A DNA stretch of 64,000 nt from NCBI GenBank assembly GCA_035578905.1, contig JAQJVL010000426.1:90001-154000 (forward strand). Reading direction: 5' to 3'. The notes under the pieces are model-generated. The model did not search any database and had not been told where the DNA came from. It was given only the letters and a program-made list of their open reading frames with translations. Shown here one piece after another: positions 48,369-58,320 of this stretch. Within the stretch, counting starts at the first letter, position 1. Each line of letters begins with the position of its first letter. The translations under genes and the position numbers were made by a program. This DNA is from Stictocephala bisonia. Its lineage: Eukaryota; Arthropoda; Insecta; Hemiptera; Membracidae.

Positions 48369-48442
48369 TGTAGAAGTATTTTGTAAGTTTTTTATTGCTC
48401 TTGGTAACTAAATTTGTTGTACAGATATTTTATTATCAGCGT

Positions 48443-48924
48443 TTTCCTGTTATTGTAATACTCGTACAACATCTGGACTCGGCACAGAGTACTGTACATA
48501 GTATTACAAAATTTAAGTTTTCTTTGTTATTTTTCATGCGATTTTTAAAAAAGTAGGCTACTATTTTTAATTTTATAATTAAATCCTCTAAAAAAGATTG
48601 TTCTGTATAGTTTTTTTAGTATTTTTTGGTTTTTGACTTATTTAAGGTTAAAAATTTTACATGGCCGCCATTTTGAAGATGTTAAAGAGAGAAAAACAGT
48701 ATTTTTTTCGTAAATATTTCTTTATGCAATAAAGAGCAGTGCAAAGTTTCAGATCAATACAACGTATAGTTCTTGAGATAAAAATTAATTAGTAAAAAAA
48801 CAAAAAAATGGCGGCTGTACGGATAGACAAGGAGTTTTGGACAGTTTAAATATGATATTTAGTATCCCATATGAACTAGGAACAACATATTATAGCTGAA
48901 ATCAGAGAGTTCAGAGACAACCTG
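48443..48924 (-). repeat. Right terminal inverted repeat (482 bp)
   Basis: Reverse complement of 46665-47134 with small indels, e.g. an extra ACGAG after ATGTTGT and several single-base changes. Confidence 0.9.
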
Positions 48925-48926
48925 TA

Positions 48927-49204
48927 TATATATTGCACTATATAAAATATTATTCCAATATTACCACTTTGTACGAATCTGTTTACTTCAATGATTATTT
49001 TACTATAATGTTTTATTTTTACACTTACAGGACTTATAATAGCTTACTATATTAAAAATAAAACGCCACGTTATCCGAAAATGTGCCTTTAACGTTTTCC
49101 CATTCATCAAAGTTTTTATTATATTATCGTTGTATTAGTTCGATTCGTGTATATTATTTACATGGTTTACAAACACTTGTCTAGTAACGTTCAATATACT
49201 AACC
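48927..49204. other. AT-rich stretch
   Basis: Nothing recognised. Confidence 0.5.
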
Positions 49205-49320
49205 CCCTGTGGCTGTTTGACACCGTCTATGTATTTAGTTGGCATAATTGTCACCAGAGGCCATAACGTACAATCATACACTTGTAGTTAACATCCCCTC
49301 TGAACAGCTGATGATAGTTG
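49205..49320 (+). repeat. Block R_B, copy 1
   Basis: CCTGTGGCTGTTTGACACC ... ATAATTGTCACCAGAGGCCA TAAC ... CACTTGTAGTTAACAT. Matches 52762-52890 and 54607-54740 in the same strand. Confidence 0.65.
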
Positions 49321-50159
49321 TATCAAACTACTTAGTTAATGTACTGGATATTTAATCCTGTTTTATTACACGTATGTATAGAAACATAATACTGCACACC
49401 ACCATGTTATCATTTATTTTATTTATAAAATTAGTTGGTTGCTATTTCTGAACCGTTAATATACAATCGCAAGGTTAAATAATATTGAATTCGAAAATCA
49501 ATATTTTCCTATTTAGCATAATAGTTTTTGTAAACATACAAATCAAACGATGTTACCTTGTTTTTATAAACTTGTGTTGCTTGATAATAGATCGTTTTGA
49601 AGTATTATTTTAATGAAGTATTAACTCATATTGTTTTGTAATTATTTCAAAATGTATTATAGTTTTAGTTCTAATTTGTACAAAATTGAATGTTTTTATG
49701 TACATAGTTATTATTTATTTGTTTTAATTCCTGTGTATTTTTGTCTATATACTAATATCTTTTTGGTAACTATTAATAGTTTTGTGTACCTCGATCTCGT
49801 GAATGTATTCATGATAACGAAGTAAAGTATTCCCTTAAAAGTTGGTAGCAATTATTCGTATATTGAATATTCAGCTACTATGTATTCCGTTCCCGCCAGT
49901 AAGTCAAACTACCTTATTGGTTCACTATGTATCATATTTTTAACAATAAATATATAAAACATATTGTCATAAAGGGTGGAAATAAATATGAAAAAACTTT
50001 CACAAAAACGTTATTTTACATAGATAATTGAATATTTACATTTTTTTAATATTTGTATTACGAAAAAAATAGTTGTTTATCAGAATAATCTACTTAAAAC
50101 ACTTAAGTAGCGAAGAAATAATATTGTTCAAATTAATTAATTTGAAATTCAAATGACCG
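49321..50159. other. AT-rich noncoding stretch
   Basis: No gene seen. The 64-codon frame at 49631-49825 is Tyr/Phe-rich and looks like chance. Confidence 0.5.
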
Positions 50160-50300
50160 CTACTCTGGATAGGACATACCTTTCAAAGTCCAGTTTGCGG
50201 CAATTAATTTCTCTTGAATAGAACTTTCAATTGATACCAAACCCGACCTAGGCTTACGTTGAAGATTTTCGTTCAACACCTCATGGGCTGTCCCACTGAA
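50160..50300 (-). CDS. Candidate terminal exon, unknown protein
   Basis: On the minus strand a pyrimidine-rich TTTCGTCTTTTCAG|TGGGACA (around 50300) is a good acceptor. It is followed by an open frame GTAHEVLNENLQRKPRSGLV, SIESSIQEKLIAANWTLKGM, SYPE and TAG (50160-50162). The sequence is charged and balanced, unlike AT noise, about 46 residues long. No poly(A) signal lies close downstream and I recognise no domain. It may be the last exon of a host gene on the minus strand or a piece of an unknown transposon ORF. Confidence 0.33.
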   Translation of the reverse strand, partial: FSGTAHEVLNENLQRKPRSGLVSIESSIQEKLIAANWTLKGMSYPE

Positions 50301-50357
50301 AAGACGAAATGTCGCTAAATGCACTAAGTATGTTCTTTGAAACTCTTATCATGTACT

Positions 50358-50671
50358 TTATTATTATTATTATTATGCATTTCACTTTTACAAGTGAAGT
50401 CGTACTAAAGTTTTGAACGCGATTCCATATTTTTTCCACTCTGTATATAGATGTTTTGTTTAATACAAAGAGAGGCCAACTTCCTCTTTAACCTTACTTT
50501 ACCCATTTCCTACAGACTATTTATCAGACTGTGTGGGGAACTTGTCAGACGGAATATGGGGGCAAAGTGAATATTAATGATAAAAACTAAGAGTCAATGA
50601 CAGGATTCGAACCTGCAAGAACCTTAACTCAAGTAAAAAGTCCTGACGCCCTATTCCACTCAGCCACTGGC
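50358..50671 (-). mobile_element. tRNA-derived SINE with type-II-like tRNA head and (AAT)n tail
   Basis: The minus strand starts GCCAGTGGCTGAGTGGAATA with a perfect A box (TGGCTGAGTGG) and, about 45 bp later, a perfect B box GGTTCGAATCC. The head (50593-50671) folds as a tRNA: acceptor GCCAGTG/CATTGAC (one mismatch), anticodon arm TCAGG/CTTGA with an 8-nt loop, a 12-14 nt variable region, T arm GCAGG/CCTGT. The body runs to a run of AATAAT at 50358-50377. The 8-nt loop and the body-plus-tail structure favour SINE over a functional tRNA gene. Confidence 0.65.
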
Positions 50672-50929
50672 TTTTCCGACTGTGTTGATAAAACTCAATC
50701 TAATATCTCCCAAATAACTTACAAATACATTTAAGTTAAAAATACATCTAATTAATAAATTATGAATCATAAAAATTGTATTTCAAGCATATAAACATTA
50801 ATGTTTTTATGTCAAGTCCATCACTTGCTGAAAATCGTTCACAATTGATCTTCGTGTTGACAATTTTACATATGTCAATATTACTTATAAGTAGAACTGT
50901 ACAAAGTAAATATCTGACAGTAATGGAGA

Positions 50930-51047
50930 CCATTGTGGTGCTATGTCAACTGTTTACGCCAGTTTGCAGGGACAAGTAAACACACTTTGGATGCAGGGAA
51001 CTTTCTCAATATCCCTCCACTCTCAGACTCCCACAGACTAAATGACC
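50930..51047 (+). repeat. Block R_C, copy 1
   Basis: CAAGTAAACACACTTTGGAT GC ... AACTTTCTCAATATCCCTCC ACTCTC ... ACTAAATGACC. Matches 56195-56312, in the same strand and order. Confidence 0.75.
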
Positions 51048-51361
51048 TCTACTAAACTTTCTTGATGTAAATAAGTCCACGTATATAGAGATAGAAGGTT
51101 TGAAGTATACAACAGCAAGATATACTTCATATACGTAATGTTTATAAAACAAACTTCAATCACCCTTTTGACTTAAAAGTTACCAACAGAACTTTAAATA
51201 CCGTTTTAACCTTAGTAAACATAAATATGAAAGGAAGTGTTTTTATATAATTGAAATGTCATTTAGTATGGATGAATAGTTATAGATTGTCAATATTTTA
51301 GTGGAAGTATGTTTTTAATAAAAATACAGCACTTTTTTAACTATTTAAAAATTAACTGTGC

Positions 51362-52016
51362 AAATTTACCTATAAACAACTGTACCTATGAGCAACTTAA
51401 CCTATTAGCAAATTTACCTATGAGTAACTTAACCTATGAGCAAATTTACCTATGAGTAAACTTACCTATGAGCAACTTAACCTATGAGCAAACTTACCTA
51501 TGAGCAAACTTACCTATGAGCAAATTTACCTATGAGCAAATTTACCTATGAGCAAACTTACCTATGAGCAAACTTACCTATGAGCAAATTAACCTGTGAG
51601 CAAATTTACCTATGAGCAACTTAACCTAGAGCAAATTTACATATGAGCAAACTTACCTATGAGCAAATTTACCTATGAGCAAATTTACCTATGAGCAAAC
51701 TTACCTATGAGCAAACTTACCTATGAGCAAATCAACCTATGAGCAAATTTACCTATGAGCAACTTAACCTATGAGCAAATTTACCTATGAGCAAACTTGC
51801 CTATGAGCAAATTTACCTATGAGCAAACTTACCTATGAGCAACTTAACCTATGAGCAAATTTATCTATGAGCAAACTTACCTATGAGCAACTTAACCTAT
51901 GAGCAAATTTACCTATGAGCAAACTTACCTATGAGCAACTTAACCTATGAGCAAATTTACCTAGGAGCAAACATACCTATAAGCAACTTAACCTATGATC
52001 AAATTCACCTATGAGT
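51362..52016. repeat. 16-bp minisatellite, about 41 units
   Basis: Units are GAGCAAACTTACCTAT, GAGCAAATTTACCTAT or GAGCAACTTAACCTAT. In the right third (about 51838-52000) the three types alternate regularly, giving a 48-bp higher-order period. No open frame of interest. Confidence 0.95.
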
Positions 52017-52189
52017 ATACTTCTGGTTATAACCAGATTCTAGTAAACAAAACAACTTGTTAGTGTCTAAATATATACTAATGGGTTTATTACGTCTATT
52101 GATTTGTAATAACAACCGATTGTGGAAGTTATAATTAAAAGTTAACCTGCCGTAATGTATTATTAATGTATTCATGTAAGCCACCACAA

Positions 52190-52275
52190 GCTCACACCAC
52201 ATATTTATGAGTGGTTTGTGGTGAGATAAATAATATCAATGTGGTACTACGTTTATTGTGGTAGAGTATTTCTGG
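52190..52275 (+). repeat. Single unit of the 57.7-kb 91-bp repeat
   Basis: CTCACACCACATATTTATGA GTGGTTTGTGGTGAGATAAA TAATATCAATGTGGTACTAC matches units near 57.70-57.90 kb. Similarity also extends a little upstream (GTATTCATGTAAGCC versus GTATTCCTGTAAAAC). Confidence 0.75.
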
Positions 52276-52761
52276 AATGTTTCAGTGGATAGTGTTCTTA
52301 TATTTAAATATATTATTTTAAGTTGAACTATGTATAAGTTGTAATATTGGAAATATTTCTATTATAATTTTATTAAATAAAAATTGTATTATTCTTTATC
52401 TTTGTGAGGATATTCATTAATAAATATTGGTATAGACCAGGTGATAGCAATGGGGTTGAAAAAAGCGGCTAAACGTCTACCGTTTATATTTTTTGTTATG
52501 AAACAAAAAGTGAATTAAATTTACAACAACAATGAATGTATAACACTGATAACATAATTGTTGTTTTATAAAAGTAAATTTATTGAGAATAAATCCATTA
52601 GGTGATACAGCTGTTTCGTTAGAAGTGATAATAATAATAAAAAAGCCTAATGAAATCAAACTCTTCAAAAATGGCTTACCAATGACTAAAGCAATTGCTA
52701 ATTGCTAATGTGCTAATTAATTGCAGCACAATTTACAGACTACTGTACAGTAAACGTTAAA

Positions 52762-52890
52762 TGTAAATTCCCTATGGTAGAATGGAGTCAAATTGCTATG
52801 TAATTAATTGTCACCACAAGCCATAACATATAAGCGTGCATCACTTGTAGTTAACATGTCCATTCCACTAGTTTCAGTGATAACAGGACT
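52762..52890 (+). repeat. Block R_B, copy 2
   Basis: AAATTCCCTATGGTAGAATG GAGTCAAA ... ATTGTCACCACAAGCCATAA ... CACTTGTAGTTAACATG. Confidence 0.7.
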
Positions 52891-53194
52891 TCAATTTTTA
52901 ACTATTAATACGTTGGTTAAATACTGTCCAATATTTTGGAGTATGTTTTTTCTCTATGTAACAATGTAAAATACACGCATATATTATATTCTTTATAGTT
53001 TGAAAATACGGAAACCTAATCGGTAACTGAGTAAAATATTGTTGATGACCTCCATCCTAACAGATGGTGTGCTCTAAATTTCAATCAAGTTTTTAATCAG
53101 CTGTTTTGTTTTAATACGAGATAAAAAATGCATAAGTATTGTCATAAACAACATTTCAATATACAAACGTCTAAATGACAATCCGTAAGCCTTA

Positions 53195-54399
53195 GCCCAG
53201 TCTAAGTAAACGGAAAAAAGCTATTTGATTAAAAAAAATTAAGGAGAGTTAAAATTTGGTGTATATGTACCTTGATCCCTCAGGATCACGGTAGTATAAA
53301 GTTCCAGTAAATTCCGTGACCTGTGGTGAGGTGTTGAGGAGGCAATGGAAAGAGACTTTTTCAGTTGTTCACCTATAATTTCTAAACGCTGCATTATAGC
53401 CGGAAAAGTCTCGTGAAGCAAATTAAAAAACATTAAATTTTTCGTCAATTGACATATCCGACGTTGAAATTTTATCAATAAAAGATGTCATAACTAGTGG
53501 TTGAAAAACTGGACAAAACCATTTTTCAGGACATACACTGTTTCTTGACCTGTGGTGGTCTCTAGCTTCCCTCTAGAAAAACATTTACTGAATAAAAATT
53601 CTAGGCACAATTCCTTTGGAATGAGAAAAATAAATTGAGCTTCGTCAGGTTGGCAGAAGAGATGATGTCAGTGAGCATTGAAGTGAGGCAGTTAGAGGCG
53701 GATGCAGATACCTGATTGTCTGGTGTGATGTAGAAAAAGCAACAGCCAACGAAAACTTTGCGATTGTCGGTGAGGATGTTAACTTGGTAGTGAGGCTCAA
53801 GCTCCAGTTTCAATACCTTGCATCATGAAGATAAAGAATGGGGGGTGAGCTGAGGTTGAGGTGTACATGCAACTGTAGAAGAAACATAATTCCAGACCTT
53901 GTTGGAATTTAAGAATAAATATGTAATATCCGTAACTACTGGCTTAGCCTATTTACGTCACACATATCTATACTTTGAATTGGCCATCTTTAAAATGTTT
54001 GGTGCTCTCTAAATACACAGTTATATAGCCTAGAACTTTCATTCTTTGAAGCTAGAGACCACTACAGGTCGAAAAACAGTGCATTTCCTCAAAAATGTTT
54101 TTTTTCTGGTTTTTCGACCATTACTTATAACATCATTTATTGATCAAATTTTAACGTTGGGTGTGTCAACCGACGAAAACTTGAATGTTCTTTAATTTGC
54201 TGCATGAGACTTTTCCGGCTAGAATGTTGCGTTTAGAAGTTATAGACGGAAACCTGAAAAAAGTCCCCTTTCCACCACCCCCTCACCCCCACAAGTCACG
54301 TAATTTCCCTTGACTGTATTACCGTGATCCTGAGGTAAAAAGGTTTATCTCCAATAAGTTTTAACCCTCCTTGATAGTTTTTGCCTAATTTGACTGGAC
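53195..54399. mobile_element. Foldback/MITE with GC-rich core (1.2 kb)
   Basis: TA on both sides. The left arm (about 53195-53600) and right arm (about 54010-54399) are diverged inverted copies: GCCCAGTC/GTCCAGTC termini, AAGGAGAGTTAAAATTT/AAGGAGGGTTAAAACTT, CCTCAGGATCACGGTA in both, AAGTCTCGTG/AAGTCTCATG, and GACCTGTGGTGGTCTCTAGC/GACCTGTAGTGGTCTCTAGC. The core (about 53610-53900) is near 50% GC by eye against roughly 30% around it. Both arms show similar stretches of open reading (NLLHETFPA) in the inverted orientation. Confidence 0.8.
53601..53825 (-). CDS. Open frame in the foldback core (captured fragment?)
   Basis: Minus-strand frame starting near 53825 as CKVLKLELEPHYQVNILTDN, RKVFVGCCFFYITPDNQVSA, SASNCLTSMLTDIISSANLT and ending KLNLFFSFQRNCA-stop. 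GC-rich and protein-like. Just upstream the minus strand has TTTCTTCTACAG|TTGCATG, a good acceptor, but the frame right after it is closed by stops. I recognise no family. It could be a host exon piece carried by the element, or the element's own decayed ORF. Confidence 0.3.
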
Positions 54400-54606
54400 T
54401 ATCTTACCTCTCAACTACTTTAATAAAGTAGGTGTTTCATTAATGAATGTCGTACGTTGGGGGGAGAGGGGGAGGGGCATATGAAGTCATATTACGGAAA
54501 AAGTATATTTACTGAATGTTTTACCAGCATAGACGGTAAACCTTAGTTTAGTTTTTTTTAATTTTTTTTACAAATTTTTTTACTACCTCCATTAAACTTG
54601 AAATAT

Positions 54607-54740
54607 ACGGTTCCTATAGTGGAATGGAGTGAAACTGGTGCATAAATAATTACCATAATTGTTGCCACAAGCAACGCACACTCATACTGCACTTGTAGTT
54701 GACATGACCACAGGAATTATTGTTAAGCTGATAGTTCCAC
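54607..54740 (+). repeat. Block R_B, copy 3
   Basis: ACGGTTCCTATAGTGGAATG GAGTGAAA ... AATTGTTGCCACAAGCAACG ... GCACTTGTAGTTGACATG. Confidence 0.7.
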
Positions 54741-55754
54741 CTGTTCTATTACTGCCACATAGAAAAGAGGAATCAGAGTTCGCTTTCTTATACCCACAGC
54801 AAACACCTCAGTGGTAATATATATCTTCCTAAATTTGTATTGATAATTACGACATTTATCCTAGAGGATTTGGAAGGAATAAGAGAGGTACTGACAAGGT
54901 GCTGACTCTACATATGCTCGGTGAAATGTAAAACTAACTATTTGACACACCAACTCAAAACAGATTCAGCGCACTTTAGAATGATACCTCTGTTTTCTTC
55001 TTCTGTGTGCTATTGTGCAATATTTGAGAATCCATTTTTTTTTTTTTTTTTTTGAAAATATGAAAGTACTCATATTTATATTTTTCCTATAATTTAAATT
55101 GGTCACAGAATATATTGCTGAAGCACGAATGTACTCTCCCATCTGAACGTTAGATACATTAAAATTGTAATGTAATAAAAACATTGTTTGATGTTACCAA
55201 CAGTAGGCATATTCAAAACAATTTATCAATCCAGTGCAATTATATTAATCTATTTCATATCCAAATGTCTTTTTGGATTTCAATTTACTTTTGATTTTGT
55301 GTGATATGTCATTTTAATTATATTTTGTTTTAAATTGAATAGCTTAGTTCAAATTAAATTTTAGTGATAAAACTATTTCGTACAGAATATTTTATGTTCG
55401 TAAATATTAATAAAAATAATGTTGAAAAAATGTTGCTTATATTATGCATGTGGTTGATATTGTTATGTAAATGTTTTAAATTTAGTTAATACATTTTTAT
55501 TATATTTTATTCTAGTTATACATACACACTTTGTCTTATATTCTAGCCATATTCTCATAGGTATTTTAATACGTCAAAATACGTATTTTTTACAGCTTTA
55601 AAAATATAATTTTCCCCAAATTGACACTTATATAATTTAATGTGAGAATTAAATTTAAATGCTAAGGACGGTTAAAACTATATTTATATTAATTAACATA
55701 ATTTCTTGATAAAATTTAAAAATAGTTAGCAATTCTAAACATGCTAGTTAAAAA
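54741..55754. other. AT-rich noncoding stretch
   Basis: No gene. A T tract of about 19 lies at 55036-55054. Confidence 0.5.
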
Positions 55755-56178
55755 ATTACATTGGATAGAATAAGTAAAAAGTACAAACAGCTTTTTACTT
55801 AAACATACATAGTATGTAGTAAATTCTATAATAACAATTTAGTAAATTGACCACGTTAATGGCCACATATCTCGGACCTGTTATGGCATGTGGTGACAAA
55901 TGGCATTATGTACATATACGTTACATGCCAACGCAGATGTCATGTAATTTACATGGACTGGTATTTATGAAGCGATAAGTAAATTTTATTAAACACGATA
56001 CCTCAAACAAAACATCAAGTCAATTCATTGGTTTATATAAAAATCAAATGCCTACTAGAATAATTATTCAGAATTAGATTAGTTGGTGTATAACAATCTC
56101 ATATTATTCAGGCATTTATCTACTATAGGTATTATTTTATAATTTTCTTTCCAAATCAAGTAGATACAACAATATTCT
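55755..56178 (+). repeat. Block R_A, second copy
   Basis: Core 55835-55968 matches 43538-43685 (CAATTTAGTAAATTGACCAC, GGCCACATATCTCGGACCTG). Weaker matches continue to about 56175 (GGTATTATTTTATAATTTTC ... TCAAGTAGATACAACA). Confidence 0.78.
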
Positions 56179-56194
56179 AATTCCAATAGTAGCA

Positions 56195-56312
56195 GGCCGT
56201 TGTGATAAAGTGATGACCTTTTACATTGGGTCAGCTACAAACATCAAGTAAACACACTTTAGATGCTCAAACTTTCCCAATATCCCTACACTCTCGCATA
56301 CTAAATGACCGT
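56195..56312 (+). repeat. Block R_C, copy 2
   Basis: GGCCGTTGTGATAAAGTGAT ... CAAGTAAACACACTTTAGAT GC ... AACTTTCCCAATATCCCTAC ACTCTC ... ACTAAATGACC. Confidence 0.75.
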
Positions 56313-56598
56313 ACGTGTCCTGCAAACACATCCTACTGACGATAACACACGTACATGTCCTGCAAATACATCCTACTAACAATAGCACACGTACATGCCC
56401 TGCAAGCACATCCTACTGAAAATTACACACTTACATGTCCTGCAAATACATCCTACTGACAATAACACACCTAAATGTGCTGCAAACACATCCTATTGAC
56501 GATAGTACACCTACATGCCTGTAAACACATATTATTGACGATAGCACACATATATGTTCTGCAAACACATACTACTGACGATAACACATCTACAAACA
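56313..56598. repeat. 40-bp minisatellite, about 7 units
   Basis: Units such as TGTCCTGCAAACACATCCTA CTGACGATAACACACGTACA, diverging to the right. It follows block R_C directly. Confidence 0.9.
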
Positions 56599-56609
56599 CA
56601 CATCTTCGA

Positions 56610-56660
<51 letters not shown>
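56610..56660. repeat. (CA)n then (TA)n microsatellite
   Basis: About 11 CA followed by about 14 TA dinucleotides. Confidence 0.97.
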
Positions 56661-56668
<8 letters not shown>

Positions 56669-57256
56669 TTCCTAAAAAACAAACACTGTCATAAGTTAAA
56701 CAAATCCACTTATCATAAAATATCTGGCTATGCACATATCAAAATACAATCGTTTCCTTTTATACTTTGACACAAACATTTACGTGTTCGGACAAGATCA
56801 AATTAGATCTATCTTCATATGACACGATCTCACACAGCACACCTTCATTAGCTTCAAAAAATTATAAATAAGTTGAGTGAGTTAAAGTTATACATTTGTT
56901 TGGCTGTGGTTTAGAGGCATGTCGTTGTCTTGGCTTACTTTTCTGCCTAATAAATGCATTATTAAAGAGCCAAATGCCTCTTGTATCAGCGATCGGTAAA
57001 GATATGTTTATATCTTTGGTATATGGTTGGACCTCGGCGTTCAGAATATATGTTTTGTCATTAACAGATAACTAGACGAAGAAAGGTTCTAAATTAGGGC
57101 CTTATGGTGCTCTTACTCCTTGTGTTATCTGAATACATTGTTCAAAACTACTATTTATATATCCTACCTAAAAGGTAGAAATGTATCCACTAAGCAAGGC
57201 CCAAAGACAATAAAAAAGGAGGATAGCTTCTTCTGAAATTGAGTCGTCTATTTTAG

Positions 57257-57430
57257 GCATCTTGATAGTCTAGTGGTAAATACGGCTCCCTTCATAACAG
57301 AATGTCATGGGTTCATGTCCCGGGAGGTGCTTTAAACTTTTCTTAATAGGGTTGTGTAATTGTTCTCAATAACATTTGTATTCTATGTTTGAAAAATGCC
57401 TGTGGCATAGATAACAAAAAAAAACCCATC
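57257..57430 (+). mobile_element. SINE with a tRNA-like head
   Basis: Bases 57257-57330 (74 nt) pair as an acceptor stem GCATCTT/GAGGTGC over all seven positions with G-U pairs. They contain an A box (TAGTCTAGTGG) and a B box (GGGTTCATGTCC, one change from consensus). Anticodon and D arms do not fold cleanly, and the alignment would place CAT at the anticodon. A 90-bp body ends in AACAAAAAAAAACCC. A tRNA-derived retroposon is more likely than a working tRNA gene. Confidence 0.6.
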
Positions 57431-57699
57431 TCAAAATCACGGTAAACAGTATCAACTTCTGATCAAGGTCCAACACTAAAAATACCATATTTTTAGCAAT
57501 TTGCAGTTAAAGCATGGAAATTTATTGATGAGTTTAATATATATTGATAAATAGCATAATAAGGACAACAATACATTTTTTTTATAATTTAAATAAATTC
57601 TAATTTAAAGCTGAAAGAACCTATATTGAATCTATTTTATTGAAACCGTTACAGCAAGGCTATGGTAATATATAGTGTATTCCTGTAAAACTACAGGCT

Positions 57700-58320
57700 T
57701 AACACAGATATTTATATGTGGGTTTGTGGTAAGATAAATGGTATCGACGAGGTGCAACTGTGGTTACTGTATACTGGTAGATTATACCTAGAAGCTTAAC
57801 TCACATATTTATGTGTGGGTTTGTGGTGACATAAATAACATCGATGTGGTGCAATGACGGTTAATGTGGTGGATTATTATATTAGGCTTGGCCCAGATAT
57901 TAATGTGATAATTTGTGGTGAGATAAATTATATCTATGTGGTGCAACTGAGATTAATGTGTCAAATAATTCCAACCGGCTTAGCTCATATAGTTATGTGT
58001 GTTTTATGGTTTGATAAATAGTATTAATTGAGTGCAGCTGTGATTATTGTTTTGAATAATTCCAACAGGCTTAGCTCACATAGTTATGTGTGTTTTATGG
58101 TGTGATAAATAGTATTAATTGAGTGCAGCTGTGATTATTGTTTTGAATGATTCCAACAGGCTTAGCTCACATAGTTATGTGTGGTTTATGGTGTGATAAA
58201 TAGTATTAATTGAGTGCAGCTGTGATTATTGTTTTGAATAATTCCAACAGGCTTAGCTCACATAGTGATGTGTGTGGTTTTTGATGTGATAAATAATAGC
58301 TATGTGGTGGATTATTCCTG
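57700..58320. repeat. 91-bp tandem repeat, about 7 units
   Basis: Units read GGCTTAGCTCACATAGTTAT GTGTGTTTTATGGTGTGATA AATAGTATTAATTGAGTGCA GCTGTGATTATTG ... CCAACA. The three or four central units are nearly identical; the outer ones (57700-57900 and 58250-58320) are diverged. Confidence 0.92.

Larger units (their letters stand above)
46665..48924 (+). mobile_element. DD41D mariner-superfamily transposon with long TIRs (2.26 kb)
   Basis: TA flanks both ends. Termini CAGGGTGTCTCTGAACTCTC and (reverse) CAGGTTGTCTCTGAACTCTC begin long inverted repeats: left 46665-47134 (470 bp), right 48443-48924 (482 bp), about 95% alike by eye with a few short indels. Between them is a single transposase gene with a few lesions. 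The high arm identity suggests fairly recent insertion or recent competence. TIRs of this length are unusual, since mariner elements normally have about 30 bp. Confidence 0.92.

Noticed and set aside
50593..50671. Functional tRNA gene
   Set aside because: The 8-nt anticodon loop, one acceptor mismatch and attached body with (AAT)n favour a SINE.
56475..56735. Frames with HTHTHTH and IYIYIY
   Set aside because: Translation of the 40-bp array and (CA)n/(TA)n.
57257..57330. Functional tRNA-Met-like gene
   Set aside because: Acceptor and T arm pair but the D and anticodon arms do not; attached body and A-rich end.
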